A stretch of 60,640 nucleotides of DNA from Labrenzia sp. 011 (lineage in GTDB: Bacteria; Pseudomonadota; Alphaproteobacteria; Rhizobiales; Stappiaceae): assembly GCF_003075075.1 (NCBI RefSeq), contig NZ_QCYM01000025.1, positions 1 to 60,640 on the forward strand, given 5' to 3'. Positions 17,585-28,578 of this stretch are shown here, piece by piece. A program made the position numbers and the translations under genes. A model generated the notes under the pieces. The model saw nothing but the letters and a program-made list of their open reading frames with translations, ran no database searches and was not told the origin of the DNA. Position 1 is the stretch's first letter. Every line of letters begins with the position of its first letter.

Positions 17585-20029
17585 GTGACAGCACAGGCTG
17601 ATCAATACCGGCAGGGTTTGAGCATTTTCACGCAGATCAAGAGCGCCCTTCGGCCGGTTCTGATTTCGGCCCTGTTCCTCCTGGGGCTGGCTGCCGGTAC
17701 GGCATACGGTCAGGACAGCCGGGCCGATACAGTGCCTGAACCGCAAACGGCCGCACAGTCGCTTTTCGAGCGCGCGGTAACCGCCATCGAGGAGCAGACC
17801 GTTCGGGTGCAGACCCTTGAACTGCTGCGTGAGCAGCTTGTGGATGTGCGCGAAGAAAATGCGGCTATCATCAAGGACGGAAACCTGGCCTCGGACCTGC
17901 TCTCCGCACAGCTCGACAGCCTGGGGTCGCCGCCACCGGAGGGAGAGGAAGAGCCCGAAGGCGTCGCCAGACGCCGCGCCGAGCTCCGGAACGCGCTTGC
18001 GGAAGCGGAAGCGCCGATCCGCGAGGCGCGGGAGAGCTTGCGTCATGTGGAAGTTCTCATTCGCGAGCTGGACAAGCAGCTGCGTCTGCGGAAACTGCAG
18101 GACGTTCTCGAGCGATACCCGTCCCCCCTGGCGATTTCCACATGGCAAGACGGCATTGAGGAGATCGGGCTGTTCCGGCAGCGTCTGTGGCGGGACATAG
18201 AACGCGAGCTGGATCGGCCGAGTGTTTCCAAGCAGTTGAACCGCACGGGTCCCATCGCGCTGGGGCTTGCGCTTTTCGGCGTCGGTTTTCTGGTCTTTTT
18301 GCAGATCCCCATTTCGCGGTTCGTGGTGGGTTACGCAGAGCGTCGGCGCGGTGGGGGCAAGGGGCTGTTGCTCGCCATCGCGAGCAATTTCACCTTCCTG
18401 CTGCTGCCGGCGATCGGGGCGGCCGCCCTTGTCGCGATTCTTCCGATCCTGGACATCCGCCCGAATGCGGTCCGTACCGCAGTGATCGCCCTGCCGGCCA
18501 TGGCGGTCGTGATGATCATCGCCCATTGGCTGGGCCATACGCTCTTTGCGCCCGGGCAGCATCGCTGGCGGTTGCTGGATCTGTCGGACGCGGAGGCGCG
18601 GCACGGCTTGCGGCTGTGTCAGGCATTGGGGGTGTTCCTGGTGCTCGAGCTGCTGCTGGAGGCGCTGGAGATCGATCAGGCGTTCGGCCCGGCCGCGATT
18701 TCCATCCTGTCGGCGCCGCTGATTTTCCTGGCGGCGGCCCTGCTGTGGCTTCTGGCGGGAATGCTCAAGAGAAACGAAGCTGTATCGATCCTGCCCGGAA
18801 CGTCCGGGGAAGATGTGACCGACGAGACCGCGGATCAGACCAAGGATTCGGGGTTCCTGCTGTTTCTGGCGCTGCTTATGCGGGGCGCCGCCGTCCTGGC
18901 GGTGGTCGTCGTCCTTGCCGGATATATCCAGCTTGCCCGGGTGGCCAGCATTCCGATGATCGTCACAGTGGCGGAGCTGGGCTTCGGGTATCTGCTCTAT
19001 CATCTCGCGCGGCAGGTCTACTTCGCCGTCACGAACAAGGAAGACACGGAGCGGGTCCCGGTCTTTCTGTCGATCGGCCTCGTCTGTCTGCTCACTCTCG
19101 TCTTCGCACCGCTGATTGCCCTGACCTGGGGAGCGCGGGCCACGGATATCATCGAAGTCGGGCGGATCCTCTACAATGGCGTCGAGTTCGGCGATATCCG
19201 GCTGTCCCTGGACTCCCTGATCATTCTCTTCGTGGTGTTCGGGCTGGGTGTGGTCGTCACCAGATGGCTCCAGAATATTCTCAAGACATCCGTACTGCCG
19301 CAAACCCGGATGGATTCGGGTGCCAGAAACGCGGTGTTGACGGGGGTCGGATATGCCGGGCTGACGCTGGCCATGCTGATCAGCGTCTCGACGGCGGGCC
19401 TGAACCTTTCCAGTCTGGCGGTGGTGGCCGGTGCGCTTTCGGTCGGCATCGGCTTCGGTCTGCAGACCATCGTGTCAAACTTCGTTTCCGGGATCATTCT
19501 TCTCATCGAGCGTCCGATCAAGGAAGGGGACTGGATCGAGGTGTCCGGCCAGTCCGGATATGTGCGCAAGATTTCCGTCCGATCCACCCGGATCGAGACC
19601 TTCGACCGGCATGATGTCATCATCCCGAATTCGGACCTGATCGCCGGCACGGTGAAGAACATGACGCTGTCGAGCAAGACCGGGCGTCTGATATTGCCGG
19701 TCGGAGTGGCCTATGGCAGCGATCTGGAAAAGGTGAAGTCCATCCTGCTGGGGGCCGCCAGGGCGCACTCCAGCATCGCGCTTTACCCGATGCCGTCCGT
19801 GCTGTTCTCCGGGCTTGGCGACAGTTCGCTCGATTTCGAACTCAGATGCTACCTGAAGGATGTCGAGAACATTCTCACGGTCCGCTCGGATCTGTATTTC
19901 ACCATTTACAACGAGCTCGGCAAGGCCGGCATCGAAATACCGTTTCCGCAGCGCGACCTTCACCTGAGGGACATCGACCGTCTCGTCGAGGCCATTGAAC
20001 GGCGCGGCGATGGAGAGCGTTCGACCTGA
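17585..20029 (+). CDS. DUF3772-type mechanosensitive ion channel (MscS family)
   Basis: 814 residues from GTG 17585, chosen because GGAAGAGAG precedes it and the next residues form a signal peptide (LISALFLLGLAAGTAYG). An N-terminal periplasmic coiled-coil region (~residues 40-200) is followed by ~10 membrane helices and the MscS core: VVAGALSVGIGFGLQTIVSN (pore helix TM3), then LIERPIKEGDWIEVSG and IPNSDLIAGTVKN (beta domain). Large MscS proteins of this plan, with a DUF3772 N-terminus, open under membrane tension. It is divergent from the coiled-coil cluster and convergent with psuG. Confidence 0.85.
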   Translation: MTAQADQYRQGLSIFTQIKSALRPVLISALFLLGLAAGTAYGQDSRADTVPEPQTAAQSLFERAVTAIEEQTVRVQTLELLREQLVDVREENAAIIKDGNLASDLLSAQLDSLGSPPPEGEEEPEGVARRRAELRNALAEAEAPIREARESLRHVEVLIRELDKQLRLRKLQDVLERYPSPLAISTWQDGIEEIGLFRQRLWRDIERELDRPSVSKQLNRTGPIALGLALFGVGFLVFLQIPISRFVVGYAERRRGGGKGLLLAIASNFTFLLLPAIGAAALVAILPILDIRPNAVRTAVIALPAMAVVMIIAHWLGHTLFAPGQHRWRLLDLSDAEARHGLRLCQALGVFLVLELLLEALEIDQAFGPAAISILSAPLIFLAAALLWLLAGMLKRNEAVSILPGTSGEDVTDETADQTKDSGFLLFLALLMRGAAVLAVVVVLAGYIQLARVASIPMIVTVAELGFGYLLYHLARQVYFAVTNKEDTERVPVFLSIGLVCLLTLVFAPLIALTWGARATDIIEVGRILYNGVEFGDIRLSLDSLIILFVVFGLGVVVTRWLQNILKTSVLPQTRMDSGARNAVLTGVGYAGLTLAMLISVSTAGLNLSSLAVVAGALSVGIGFGLQTIVSNFVSGIILLIERPIKEGDWIEVSGQSGYVRKISVRSTRIETFDRHDVIIPNSDLIAGTVKNMTLSSKTGRLILPVGVAYGSDLEKVKSILLGAARAHSSIALYPMPSVLFSGLGDSSLDFELRCYLKDVENILTVRSDLYFTIYNELGKAGIEIPFPQRDLHLRDIDRLVEAIERRGDGERST

Positions 20030-20038
20030 ACGCTCTCC
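20012..20038. terminator. Long perfect hairpin between convergent genes
   Basis: GGAGAGCGTTC (20012-20022), loop GACCT, GAACGCTCTCC (20028-20038): an 11-bp perfect stem that contains the channel gene's stop codon near its loop. Thirteen bases later psuG ends from the other strand. Probably a bidirectional terminator, though no T-run follows. Confidence 0.5.
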
Positions 20039-20050
20039 GCAGCGGCGCGT

Positions 20051-20980
20051 CTACACCAGTGCCGCCGCGATGCGGGCGGCAAGCCGGGCATTGTTGCGCA
20101 CCAGCGCGATGTTGGTCTCCAGGCTGCGGCCATCGGTCAGTTCGAGAATGGCGCCGAGCACGAAGGGCGTGACGTCCTTGCCCCGGATGTTCTGCGCCGT
20201 TGCCTTGCGGATCGCAGCATCGATGTAGCCGCTCATCTCGTCCTGCGGGATTTCATCGGCTTCCGGCACGGGATTGGCGATCAGAACGCCACCGTGACCG
20301 GGAAAGAGCGCGCGGGTCTTCAGGAGGGTGGCGATCTCTTCGGCCGAATTCAGGGAGTAGGGGGCCGCAAGGCCGCTGGCGCGGGACCAGAAGGCGGGCA
20401 GTTCCTCTGTGCCATAGGCAACCACCGGCACCCCCCTGGTTTCGAGCACTTCCAGGGTCTTGGGGATGTCCAGCAGTGCCTTGGCACCGGCGGAGACGAC
20501 ACAGACGGGGGTGCGGGCAAGTTCGTCGAGGTCGGCGGAAATATCGAAGCTCTCCTCCGCTCCCCTGTGCACGCCGCCGATGCCGCCGGTGGCGAAGACC
20601 TTCAGCCCGGCCGCATGGGCGGCCATCATGGTTGCCGCGACCGTGGTGGCGCCGTAGATCCCCGTGGCAAGGGCGAAGGTCAGGTCCGCCCGCGAACATT
20701 TCATCACGTCTTCCGCCCGGGCAAGGCGATCGAGATCCGCGTCGTCCAGACCGACCATGATCCTGCCGTCCATCACGGCGATGGTGGCCGGAACGGCGCC
20801 TTCGGCCCGGATGTCGGCTTCCACGAGCCTGGCGGTTTCCACATTTCTGGGAAAGGGCATGCCATGGGTGATGATGGTCGATTCCAGGGCGACGACCGGT
20901 TTGCCGGCCGCCAGGGCGGATCGCACCTCGCCGTTGCAGACAATCAGGTCCTCGAGGGTGGCGGTGTCGGAATGGGTCAC
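20051..20980 (-). CDS. psuG: Pseudouridine-5'-phosphate glycosidase
   Basis: 309 residues. Strong PsuG features: VVALESTIITHGMPFPRN near the N-terminus, ATTVAATMMAAHAAGLKVFATGGIGGVHRG in the middle, and the NPVPEADEIP segment. The enzyme cleaves pseudouridine 5'-phosphate to uracil and ribose 5-phosphate in the cytoplasm. Start is GTG 20980 (MTHSDTATLEDL). psuK lies 101 bases upstream on the same strand, giving a complete two-step pseudouridine breakdown pathway. Confidence 0.93.
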   Translation of the reverse strand: MTHSDTATLEDLIVCNGEVRSALAAGKPVVALESTIITHGMPFPRNVETARLVEADIRAEGAVPATIAVMDGRIMVGLDDADLDRLARAEDVMKCSRADLTFALATGIYGATTVAATMMAAHAAGLKVFATGGIGGVHRGAEESFDISADLDELARTPVCVVSAGAKALLDIPKTLEVLETRGVPVVAYGTEELPAFWSRASGLAAPYSLNSAEEIATLLKTRALFPGHGGVLIANPVPEADEIPQDEMSGYIDAAIRKATAQNIRGKDVTPFVLGAILELTDGRSLETNIALVRNNARLAARIAAALV

Positions 20981-21081
20981 GGGAACGGGCCTTTCTGTCG
21001 GGACACGGCAGCGTTTCAGCAGGGTGCCGGTCTTATAGGCGCCCCGGGAGGCGGCGCCAAGCGGTGGATTTGTCCATTAGG

Positions 21082-22005
21082 TCAAATATCGTTGAGGGCA
21101 TCCCAGGAAAGATTCGCGGCAAGGGCTCCCGTCGCGCGCAAGGTCAGCGATGCGGCCGCAAGGCCGAAGGGGACGGCTTCGGCAAGGGCGTATCCGCGCG
21201 CCAGAGCCGCAAGGGTTCCGGCGGCGAGGGCATCGCCGGCGCCGGTCACATCGACGATATCGACCGCGGGCGGGGTAAAGCGGGTCAGGCTCCCGGCCCG
21301 GGCGACCAGAATGTCGTCCCTTCCGCCCGTCAGGACCCAGCTGTGAAGTCCGGTGCCGGAAAGGGCATCGGCAAGCGTTTCCTGCGGCGCGTCCCCGGAA
21401 AGACCGGTGAGGGCCGCCGCTTCGCCGCGGTTGAGAAGAAGGCAATCAAGGCTTGCGAGAACGGGTGTCAGCCGGGAGGCCTTGGCCTCGGACACCGCGT
21501 TGGCGATCATCCGCCGCCCGTCCAGCATTGCGGCCACCCTTACCAGCATCCGTTCCGGCAGGTTGGCATCCAGAAACCACAGTGTCTCGCGCGGCGCGCG
21601 GGCCATCAGCTCCTCGAGGATCTGGTCGAAAAGGTCCGCGGGCGCTTCGGAGAGTATCCGGTCGTCGACACAGGCGGCAGCCAGGGACCCGTCGGGATCG
21701 TGCAGCGCCAGATACTGGCCGGTCGCCATTGCGGGCCGCGTGACGCAGGCCAGCGTGAGTCCTTCGCCGGTCAGCCGGCCGGTGAGCATCCGGGCGGCGC
21801 TGTCGTCGCCCAGGGCACCCACGAGGCTGGTGTCGATGCCGAGCCGGCACAGGGCGCGGGCAATATTGGCGGCCACGCCCCCGGGGTTTGAGCTGAATGC
21901 CGCCGGCGTCGAGGTTTCGCGGCGAACGGTGCGGGTGGCATGGGCGATCGTGTCGAGATGGATCGCGCCGATCGAGATCACCGGCCGGGCTGAAGAGGAA
22001 GACAT
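21082..22005 (-). CDS. psuK: PfkB-family pseudouridine kinase
   Basis: 307 residues from ATG 22005; the frame extends to 22143 but that part has no family sequence. Ribokinase/PfkB fold: N-terminal SIGAIHLDTIAHA, the GGVAANIARALCRLG motif, and the C-terminal signature DIVDVTGAGDALAAGTLAAL with the catalytic Asp of GAGD. The kinase would phosphorylate pseudouridine for PsuG, the next gene. Substrate is inferred from this pairing. Divergent from recA. Confidence 0.85.
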   Translation of the reverse strand: MSSSSARPVISIGAIHLDTIAHATRTVRRETSTPAAFSSNPGGVAANIARALCRLGIDTSLVGALGDDSAARMLTGRLTGEGLTLACVTRPAMATGQYLALHDPDGSLAAACVDDRILSEAPADLFDQILEELMARAPRETLWFLDANLPERMLVRVAAMLDGRRMIANAVSEAKASRLTPVLASLDCLLLNRGEAAALTGLSGDAPQETLADALSGTGLHSWVLTGGRDDILVARAGSLTRFTPPAVDIVDVTGAGDALAAGTLAALARGYALAEAVPFGLAAASLTLRATGALAANLSWDALNDI

Positions 22006-22241
22006 CGTCTGGCATTTCCTGGCGGAAGCGTTCCGCGGCTGGCGTTTCGCACCACGGAAGCCCGGGGCATTGACGGGGGGCACCGCTTGGCACCTGCTCC
22101 GTGGTCTGCGAAGCGAGCTAGCAGATCGATGGGCAGGCGGCAACCGCTCGCGTGGCGAGAAGGTGATTCTCCTGCGGGGGAGGAACAGGCGGATGTTCCC
22201 CTTCTCTTCTTACGTAGCGTCAATTTTGGGTTGAGAAATGA

Positions 22242-22323
22242 GAACATATTGGAAACAAAAGATCATTTCTATTTTGATACCAATCGGTTTGATCGTATTG
22301 TCAAATGAGAACAAAAAGTGTAC
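22242..22323 (+). promoter_or_regulatory. Probable LexA-type SOS operators upstream of recA
   Basis: TTG-N11-CAA (TTG 22298-22300, CAA 22312-22314) exactly fits the operator form described for Rhizobium etli recA. The overlapping GAAC-N7-GTAC (22309-22323) and GAAC-N7-AAAC (22242-22256) are one- or two-base variants of the alphaproteobacterial GAAC-N7-GAAC direct repeat. The cluster lies 50-130 bases before the recA ATG. LexA control of recA in this group is well known; the site assignment is inference. Confidence 0.6.
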
Positions 22324-22374
22324 AAAGGCTTTCATTGAAACGCCGCGTCCATCGTGGAATAAGGAGCGTGAGCC

Positions 22375-23457
<1,083 letters not shown>

Positions 23458-23576
23458 GGGGAGATCCCCGGTTTCAGACGGTCTTTCGATGGTGCGGGTC
23501 CGTCCTGTTCAGGCCGGGCAGATGGCAGCACATGTTCCGCGCCGCGCTTAGCATCACCATGACAGCGCCTTCAAGG

Positions 23577-23607
23577 GCCCTCTTCCGTCTGCCGGAAGGG
23601 GGCTTTT
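23577..23607 (+). terminator. Rho-independent terminator after recA
   Basis: GCCCTCTTCCG (23577-23587), loop TCTGC, CGGAAGGGGGC (23593-23603), then TTTT. An 11-bp stem with one G-T pair, about 120 bases after the recA stop. Confidence 0.8.
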
Positions 23608-23808
23608 GCTTTTCAGGCTCCATCGCGGATGGATGACGATGTACCGGTCTTGCCAGCGGTTTCGGCACGCATAGGGGCGCGCAACCGCTGGACAGGGTTG
23701 GAGGTCAAAGTTAAAAGGCTGTTCCGGCGCGGATCCAGTTCAGGTTATCCAGCCGCACAAGACTGTTAACAGGCCCGCGGAGCGGTGCCGGACCGATGCG
23801 AGACCCGA
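23608..23808. other. recA-alaS intergenic region
   Basis: About 200 bases with no gene. I looked for a T-box upstream of alaS and did not find a T-box specifier/antiterminator pattern, which is expected because T-boxes are rare outside Gram-positive bacteria. A GTTAAC near 23764 is the only notable word. Confidence 0.35.
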
Positions 23809-26466
23809 ATGACCGGCGTAAATGAAATCCGATCGACCTTTCTGGACTATTTCAAGAAAAACGATCACGAGGTGGTCGAGTCCGGACCGCTGGTCCCGCG
23901 CAACGACCCGACGCTGATGTTCGCGAACGCGGGCATGAACCAGTTCAAGAATGTTTTCACCGGTCTGGAAAAACGGCCCTATTCCCGGGCGACCACCGCG
24001 CAGAAGGTGGTCCGCGCAGGCGGCAAGCACAATGATCTGGACAATGTTGGGTACACCGCCCGCCACCATACGTTCTTCGAAATGCTCGGCAACTTCTCCT
24101 TCGGCGACTATTTCAAGGACCGGGCTATCGAGCTGGCCTGGAACCTGATTACCCGGGAATTCGGCCTGCCGGCCGACCGGCTGCTGGTCACGGTCTATTC
24201 GGAAGACACCGAGGCGGCGGACTACTGGAAGAAGATCGCCGGTCTGAGCGACGACCGGATCATCCGCATTCCGACATCGGACAATTTCTGGTCGATGGGC
24301 GACACGGGGCCCTGCGGTCCGTGTTCGGAGATCTTCTATGACCATGGCGAGCACATCTGGGGCGGCCCTCCGGGATCGGCGGACGAAGACGGTGACCGGT
24401 TCATCGAGATCTGGAACCTGGTCTTCATGCAATACGAGCAGACGCCGGAAGCGCGCCTCGATCTGCCACGGCCGTCCATCGACACCGGCATGGGCATAGA
24501 GCGGCTGGCGACCGTGCTGCAGGGCGTGCACAACAATTATGATATCGATCTGTTCAGGGCACTGATTTCCGCCTCCGAACACGAGACCGGCGTGGACGCC
24601 AGCGGCAGCGCGCTGGCCAGCCACAGGGTGATTGCCGATCACCTGCGCTCCACCAGTTTCCTGATCGCCGACGGCGTGCTGCCCTCCAATGAAGGGCGCG
24701 GTTACGTGCTGCGCCGGATCATGCGCCGCGGCATGCGCCATGCTCACCTGCTGGGGGCCGCCGAACCGCTGATGCACCGGCTGGTGCCGGCGCTGGTGCG
24801 GGAAATGGGCCGCGCCTATCCGGAGCTGGTCCGCGCAGAGGCGCTGATCACCGAGACGCTGAAGCTGGAGGAAACCCGTTTCCGCAAGACCCTGGAGCGC
24901 GGACTGGGCCTGCTCGACAGTGCGACCGAGGACCTGTCCGCCGGTGGCCGGCTCGACGGGGAAACCGCCTTCAAACTTTACGACACCTTCGGCTTTCCGC
25001 TCGATCTGACCCAGGACGCTTTGCGTGCCCGCGACATCACCGTCGACACGGAAGGCTTCGACGCGGCCATGGAGCGGCAGAAGGCCGAGGCCCGTGCGGC
25101 CTGGTCCGGTTCGGGCAGTGCGGCGACGGAAGCGGTGTGGTTCGCGCTGAAGGAAAAGCACGGGGCGACGGATTTTCTCGGTTATGAGACCGAAACCGCC
25201 GAGGGCGTTGTCGCGGCGCTTGCCGCCGACGACAGGGAAATCGACAAATTGTCGGCGGGCGAGAGCGGTTTCGTCATTCTCAACCAGACACCCTTTTATG
25301 GCGAAAGCGGCGGTCAGGTGGGCGACACCGGGCAGATGCTGGGCGCCGGCGTGACGGTCAGCGTCACCAACACCCAGAAGAAGGCCGACGGCCTGTTCGT
25401 GCATTGCGTTACCGTGGAAGAGGGTGAACTGGTTCCCGGCCTTGCACTGGAGTTGAAGGTGGATCACGCCCGGCGCGGCGCCGTGCGCTCCAACCATTCC
25501 GCCACCCACCTGGTGCATGAGGCCCTGCGCGAGGTGCTTGGCACCCATGTGGCGCAGAAAGGCTCCCTGGTTTCGCCGGAGCGGCTGCGCTTCGATTTCT
25601 CCCATCCCAAGCCGGTGAGCGACGAGGAACTGGCCAGGGTCGAGACCATCGCCAACGAGATCGTCCTGCAGAACGCGCCGGTGGAAACCCGCCTGATGGC
25701 GGTGGACGATGCCATCGAGGCCGGGGCCATGGCGCTTTTCGGCGAGAAATACGGTGACGAGGTCCGTGTTGTCTCCATGGGCACGGCACTTCATGGCGAC
25801 AAGGCCGGCAAGCCCTATTCGCTGGAACTGTGCGGTGGCACACATGTGAAGCGCACCGGGGATATCGGTCTCGTGACCTTGGTATCGGAAAGCGCTGTCG
25901 CTGCCGGTGTCCGCCGGATCGAGGCTCTCACCGGAGCCGAGGCCCGCGCCTATCTCGATGCGCAAGACAAGCGCGTGCGTGAAATCGCGGGCATCCTGAA
26001 GAGCAGTGCGCACGAGGCTCCCGCCCGTGTCGCGCAACTGGTGGAAGAGCGCCGGCGGTTGGAAAAGGAACTGGCGGATGCCAGAAAGAAACTGGCCATG
26101 GGCGGTGGCAGCGGCGAGGGCGCGCCGGTAAAGGACGCTGGCCGGTTCAAGCTGATGGCCCGCACAGTCGAGGGCATCAACCCCAAGGATCTGAAGGGCA
26201 TGGCCGACGAGGCCAAGACCCAGCTCGGTTCCGGTGTGGTCGTGCTGATCAGTGTGGCCGATGATGGCAAGGCGGCAATCGTGACCGCCGTTACCAAGGA
26301 TCTGACCGAAGCGGTCAGCGCGGTGGATCTCGTGCGCATCGGATCTGAAGCTCTTGGTGGACGCGGCGGCGGCGGTCGGCCTGACATGGCCCAGGCCGGC
26401 GGTCCCGATGGCGCCAGGGCCGATGTCGCGATTTCCGCCATCGAGGCGCATCTGGCCGGTCTGTAG
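23809..26466 (+). CDS. alaS: Alanyl-tRNA synthetase
   Basis: 885 residues. Start ATG 23809 gives the usual [16 protein letters not shown]-terminus; an in-frame ATG 24 bases earlier is less family-like. Catalytic core shows [19 protein letters not shown] and [13 protein letters not shown]. The editing domain has the zinc motif [11 protein letters not shown] and [10 protein letters not shown]. The C-terminal domain ends with a Gly-rich segment ([16 protein letters not shown]), normal for AlaRS. Charges tRNA-Ala with alanine and hydrolyses mischarged Ser/Gly-tRNA. Confidence 0.97.
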   Translation: MTGVNEIRSTFLDYFKKNDHEVVESGPLVPRNDPTLMFANAGMNQFKNVFTGLEKRPYSRATTAQKVVRAGGKHNDLDNVGYTARHHTFFEMLGNFSFGDYFKDRAIELAWNLITREFGLPADRLLVTVYSEDTEAADYWKKIAGLSDDRIIRIPTSDNFWSMGDTGPCGPCSEIFYDHGEHIWGGPPGSADEDGDRFIEIWNLVFMQYEQTPEARLDLPRPSIDTGMGIERLATVLQGVHNNYDIDLFRALISASEHETGVDASGSALASHRVIADHLRSTSFLIADGVLPSNEGRGYVLRRIMRRGMRHAHLLGAAEPLMHRLVPALVREMGRAYPELVRAEALITETLKLEETRFRKTLERGLGLLDSATEDLSAGGRLDGETAFKLYDTFGFPLDLTQDALRARDITVDTEGFDAAMERQKAEARAAWSGSGSAATEAVWFALKEKHGATDFLGYETETAEGVVAALAADDREIDKLSAGESGFVILNQTPFYGESGGQVGDTGQMLGAGVTVSVTNTQKKADGLFVHCVTVEEGELVPGLALELKVDHARRGAVRSNHSATHLVHEALREVLGTHVAQKGSLVSPERLRFDFSHPKPVSDEELARVETIANEIVLQNAPVETRLMAVDDAIEAGAMALFGEKYGDEVRVVSMGTALHGDKAGKPYSLELCGGTHVKRTGDIGLVTLVSESAVAAGVRRIEALTGAEARAYLDAQDKRVREIAGILKSSAHEAPARVAQLVEERRRLEKELADARKKLAMGGGSGEGAPVKDAGRFKLMARTVEGINPKDLKGMADEAKTQLGSGVVVLISVADDGKAAIVTAVTKDLTEAVSAVDLVRIGSEALGGRGGGGRPDMAQAGGPDGARADVAISAIEAHLAGL

Positions 26467-26649
26467 GACAGCATCGCGGTCGCGTGGCCCCGGCTCCTTC
26501 AAGTCGGCCGGCCTGCCCGTATCCGCATGAAGGCCCGGGAAAGCGGATGGATCGAGGTCGTGACACCGGGCTGCCGCCCGGCTGGCGATTTTGTCCTTTG
26601 CCTTTCTTCGGCTATTCATGCAATGACTCATGAAGGGCGGAGACGCGCA

Positions 26650-27960
26650 GTGCAGGTCCAGGACGTCAAGCAGGTGCTTTTCGAAGTGCTGGAGGATACG
26701 GGCTCGCGGAAGGTGGCCGCGCGTATTCTGCGCAAGACCCTTGTCGCCCTGATCATCGGCAATATCGTGCTGGCCGTTCTGGAAACGGTGCCGGAGGTCC
26801 GCGAACCCCTTGCCTCGCGTCTCAGGTTCATACAGCTCGGTTGCGGCGTCATATTCCTGATCGAATATATCCTGCGCATCTATGTCGCCGACCTGCATCC
26901 GCCGTTGCGCCGGTTCGGTCCCCTCTGGTCCCGCGTGCGATATGCCCTGCATCCGGATGCGATCGTCGACCTGCTGGGTGCGCTGCCGCTGCTCTTCGTG
27001 CTGTTTCTGCCGAACCAGGCAATCACCGTCGTCGTCATCCTGCGACTGCTGCGTTTTCTGAAACTCGCGCGCTATTCGCCGGCCCTGCGCTCGCTCATTT
27101 CGGCCGTGGTCGGGGAGAGGAAGGCGTTGCTCGGTTCGACCATGATCATCTTAGGGGTGGTTCTGCTCTCGGCGACGGTCATGTATCTGATCGAACACGA
27201 ACATCAGCCGGAAAAATTCCGCAGCATCCTGCATGGAATGTATTGGGCGATCACCACCGTCACCACTGTCGGTTATGGCGACGTCGTGCCTGTGAGCAAC
27301 CTGGGAAAGATGGTCGCCAGTCTGGTCATGATGCTGGGATATGGCCTCATCGCGCTGCCGGTGGGCATCATTGCCTCAGCCTTTGCCCGGGAAATTCACA
27401 GCCGGGATTTCGTCGTCACCTGGTCGATGGTCGCTCGGGTTCCCCTGTTCGAGGACCTGAAGGCGACGGAAATCGCCGAGGTCTCCAAGCTCCTGCAGGC
27501 GCACAATGTGCGCAAGGGCGAAACGATTGCCGAGAAAGGGGCGGTTGCCGACCGGATGTTCTTCATTTTCGACGGCGAGGTGGAGATCAGGCTGCCGCAT
27601 GAAACGGTCTATCTCGGCGAGGGAAGCTTCTTCGGCGAGCTGGCGCTGATCAACCAGACCCGGCGAACCGCGACCATTGTCGCCTGCCAGGACAGCCAGC
27701 TGCTGGTGCTGGAGGCAGGCGCCCTGCAACGCCTCATGGATCTGGACGAGGGGCTTGCCAAGAAGATCATGGACGAGGCAAAGACCCGGGCCCGCGCAGG
27801 CAAGAAGATTCTTGGCGAGCTTGCCGAGGAAGAACTGCAGCAGGCCGGTGTGTATGCGTCGATGGACAAGGCGCGCGAGGAGCCGGAACTCTTCACCGAC
27901 AATGAAGAGAAGGAGACCGGGAAACCGGACAAGGATCCGTCCGGTGATGCCGGCTCCTAA
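26650..27960 (+). CDS. Cyclic nucleotide-gated potassium channel (voltage-sensor type)
   Basis: 436 residues from GTG 26650, which has GGGCGGAG upstream; ATG 26623 is also in frame but without a ribosome site. Six membrane helices include an S4-like stretch (VVILRLLRFLKLARY). The pore carries the K+ filter TTVGYGD. The C-terminal cyclic-nucleotide domain has the phosphate-binding cassette in GEGSFFGELALINQTRRTAT, with the E and R needed for cAMP/cGMP binding. MloK1 of Mesorhizobium loti has the same plan. A charged tail of ~60 residues follows the binding domain. Tail-to-tail overlap with the next, minus-strand gene. Confidence 0.85.
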   Translation: MQVQDVKQVLFEVLEDTGSRKVAARILRKTLVALIIGNIVLAVLETVPEVREPLASRLRFIQLGCGVIFLIEYILRIYVADLHPPLRRFGPLWSRVRYALHPDAIVDLLGALPLLFVLFLPNQAITVVVILRLLRFLKLARYSPALRSLISAVVGERKALLGSTMIILGVVLLSATVMYLIEHEHQPEKFRSILHGMYWAITTVTTVGYGDVVPVSNLGKMVASLVMMLGYGLIALPVGIIASAFAREIHSRDFVVTWSMVARVPLFEDLKATEIAEVSKLLQAHNVRKGETIAEKGAVADRMFFIFDGEVEIRLPHETVYLGEGSFFGELALINQTRRTATIVACQDSQLLVLEAGALQRLMDLDEGLAKKIMDEAKTRARAGKKILGELAEEELQQAGVYASMDKAREEPELFTDNEEKETGKPDKDPSGDAGS

Positions 27961-28430
27961 TGGGGGGTGAGACCGGGGGGCAACTGGGCGTAGAGCGGAT
28001 CCCCCTGCCAGAAGACATCCGTCGGCCCGATGACGAAATCCACCAGATTCCAGCGGCCGTACTGATGCCGGAGCAGCGCGTAGGTCACCAGCCCGCCCAT
28101 ATATTCAGCGTCATTGGCAAATGTGGTGCGCGCGATGTCTATGGCGCCGCCGCCCGGCCGCTGGGGGCTGAGCTGGACAAAGGCCCAGCCATGGCCGGAA
28201 CGCATCCAGTTGACAACGAATTCGACCGGCGGACCGAGGCGGGCCTCCACCATGGGGCGCACCGCATTGAGCAGTTCGCTGCGTTCAGCGGTGCCGCGCG
28301 CCGGTTCGTGCACGCCCTGGGCGCGTGCGACCACAGGGGCGGCGACCAGCAGGAGCGCGCTCAAGAAAAATGCTGCAAGGTATTGCGAATAAAGAAAAAA
28401 GCGTCTCTCTTGAGAAAATGATTCAATCAT
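27957..28430 (-). CDS. Secreted protein of unknown function
   Basis: 157 residues. An N-terminal hydrophobic signal peptide (FFLSALLLVAAPVVARA, about residues 20-38) implies periplasmic or secreted location. The mature part is small and mixed, with the pieces GPPVEFVVNWMRSGHGWAF and GPTDVFWQGDPLYAQLPPG, which I do not recognise as a domain. Its 3' end overlaps the stop of the channel gene by four bases on the opposite strand. An alternative, shorter start within the signal region cannot be excluded. Confidence 0.65.
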   Translation of the reverse strand: MIESFSQERRFFLYSQYLAAFFLSALLLVAAPVVARAQGVHEPARGTAERSELLNAVRPMVEARLGPPVEFVVNWMRSGHGWAFVQLSPQRPGGGAIDIARTTFANDAEYMGGLVTYALLRHQYGRWNLVDFVIGPTDVFWQGDPLYAQLPPGLTPH

Positions 28431-28578
28431 TGTCGGCCCGTTGGTGTTTTCCGCGTCCGATTGAACGCAGCCTGGATGTCCGGTTCCTTATAGTCGACCG
28501 GCTTCACGGCCTTCAATCGATTCCGGCTGTCGGTCCGTTGAAGCGAAGCGTGTTCGACCATGGTCAGGAAAACGTAAC

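Noticed and set aside
23608..23808. T-box or attenuator upstream of alaS
   Set aside because: No specifier loop, no T-box sequence and no antiterminator/terminator pair next to alaS; the hairpin upstream is the recA terminator.
23740..26952. A 1070-codon open frame antisense to alaS, and similar long frames antisense to purL (50202-52238), monomeric IDH (35519-37759), the MscS channel (17489-19303), flgB-flgC (1162-2295) and MocR (52622-54064)
   Set aside because: High-GC genes leave long antisense frames free of stops. The forward genes have clear families and conserved motifs, whereas the antisense products are low-complexity and have no family pattern.
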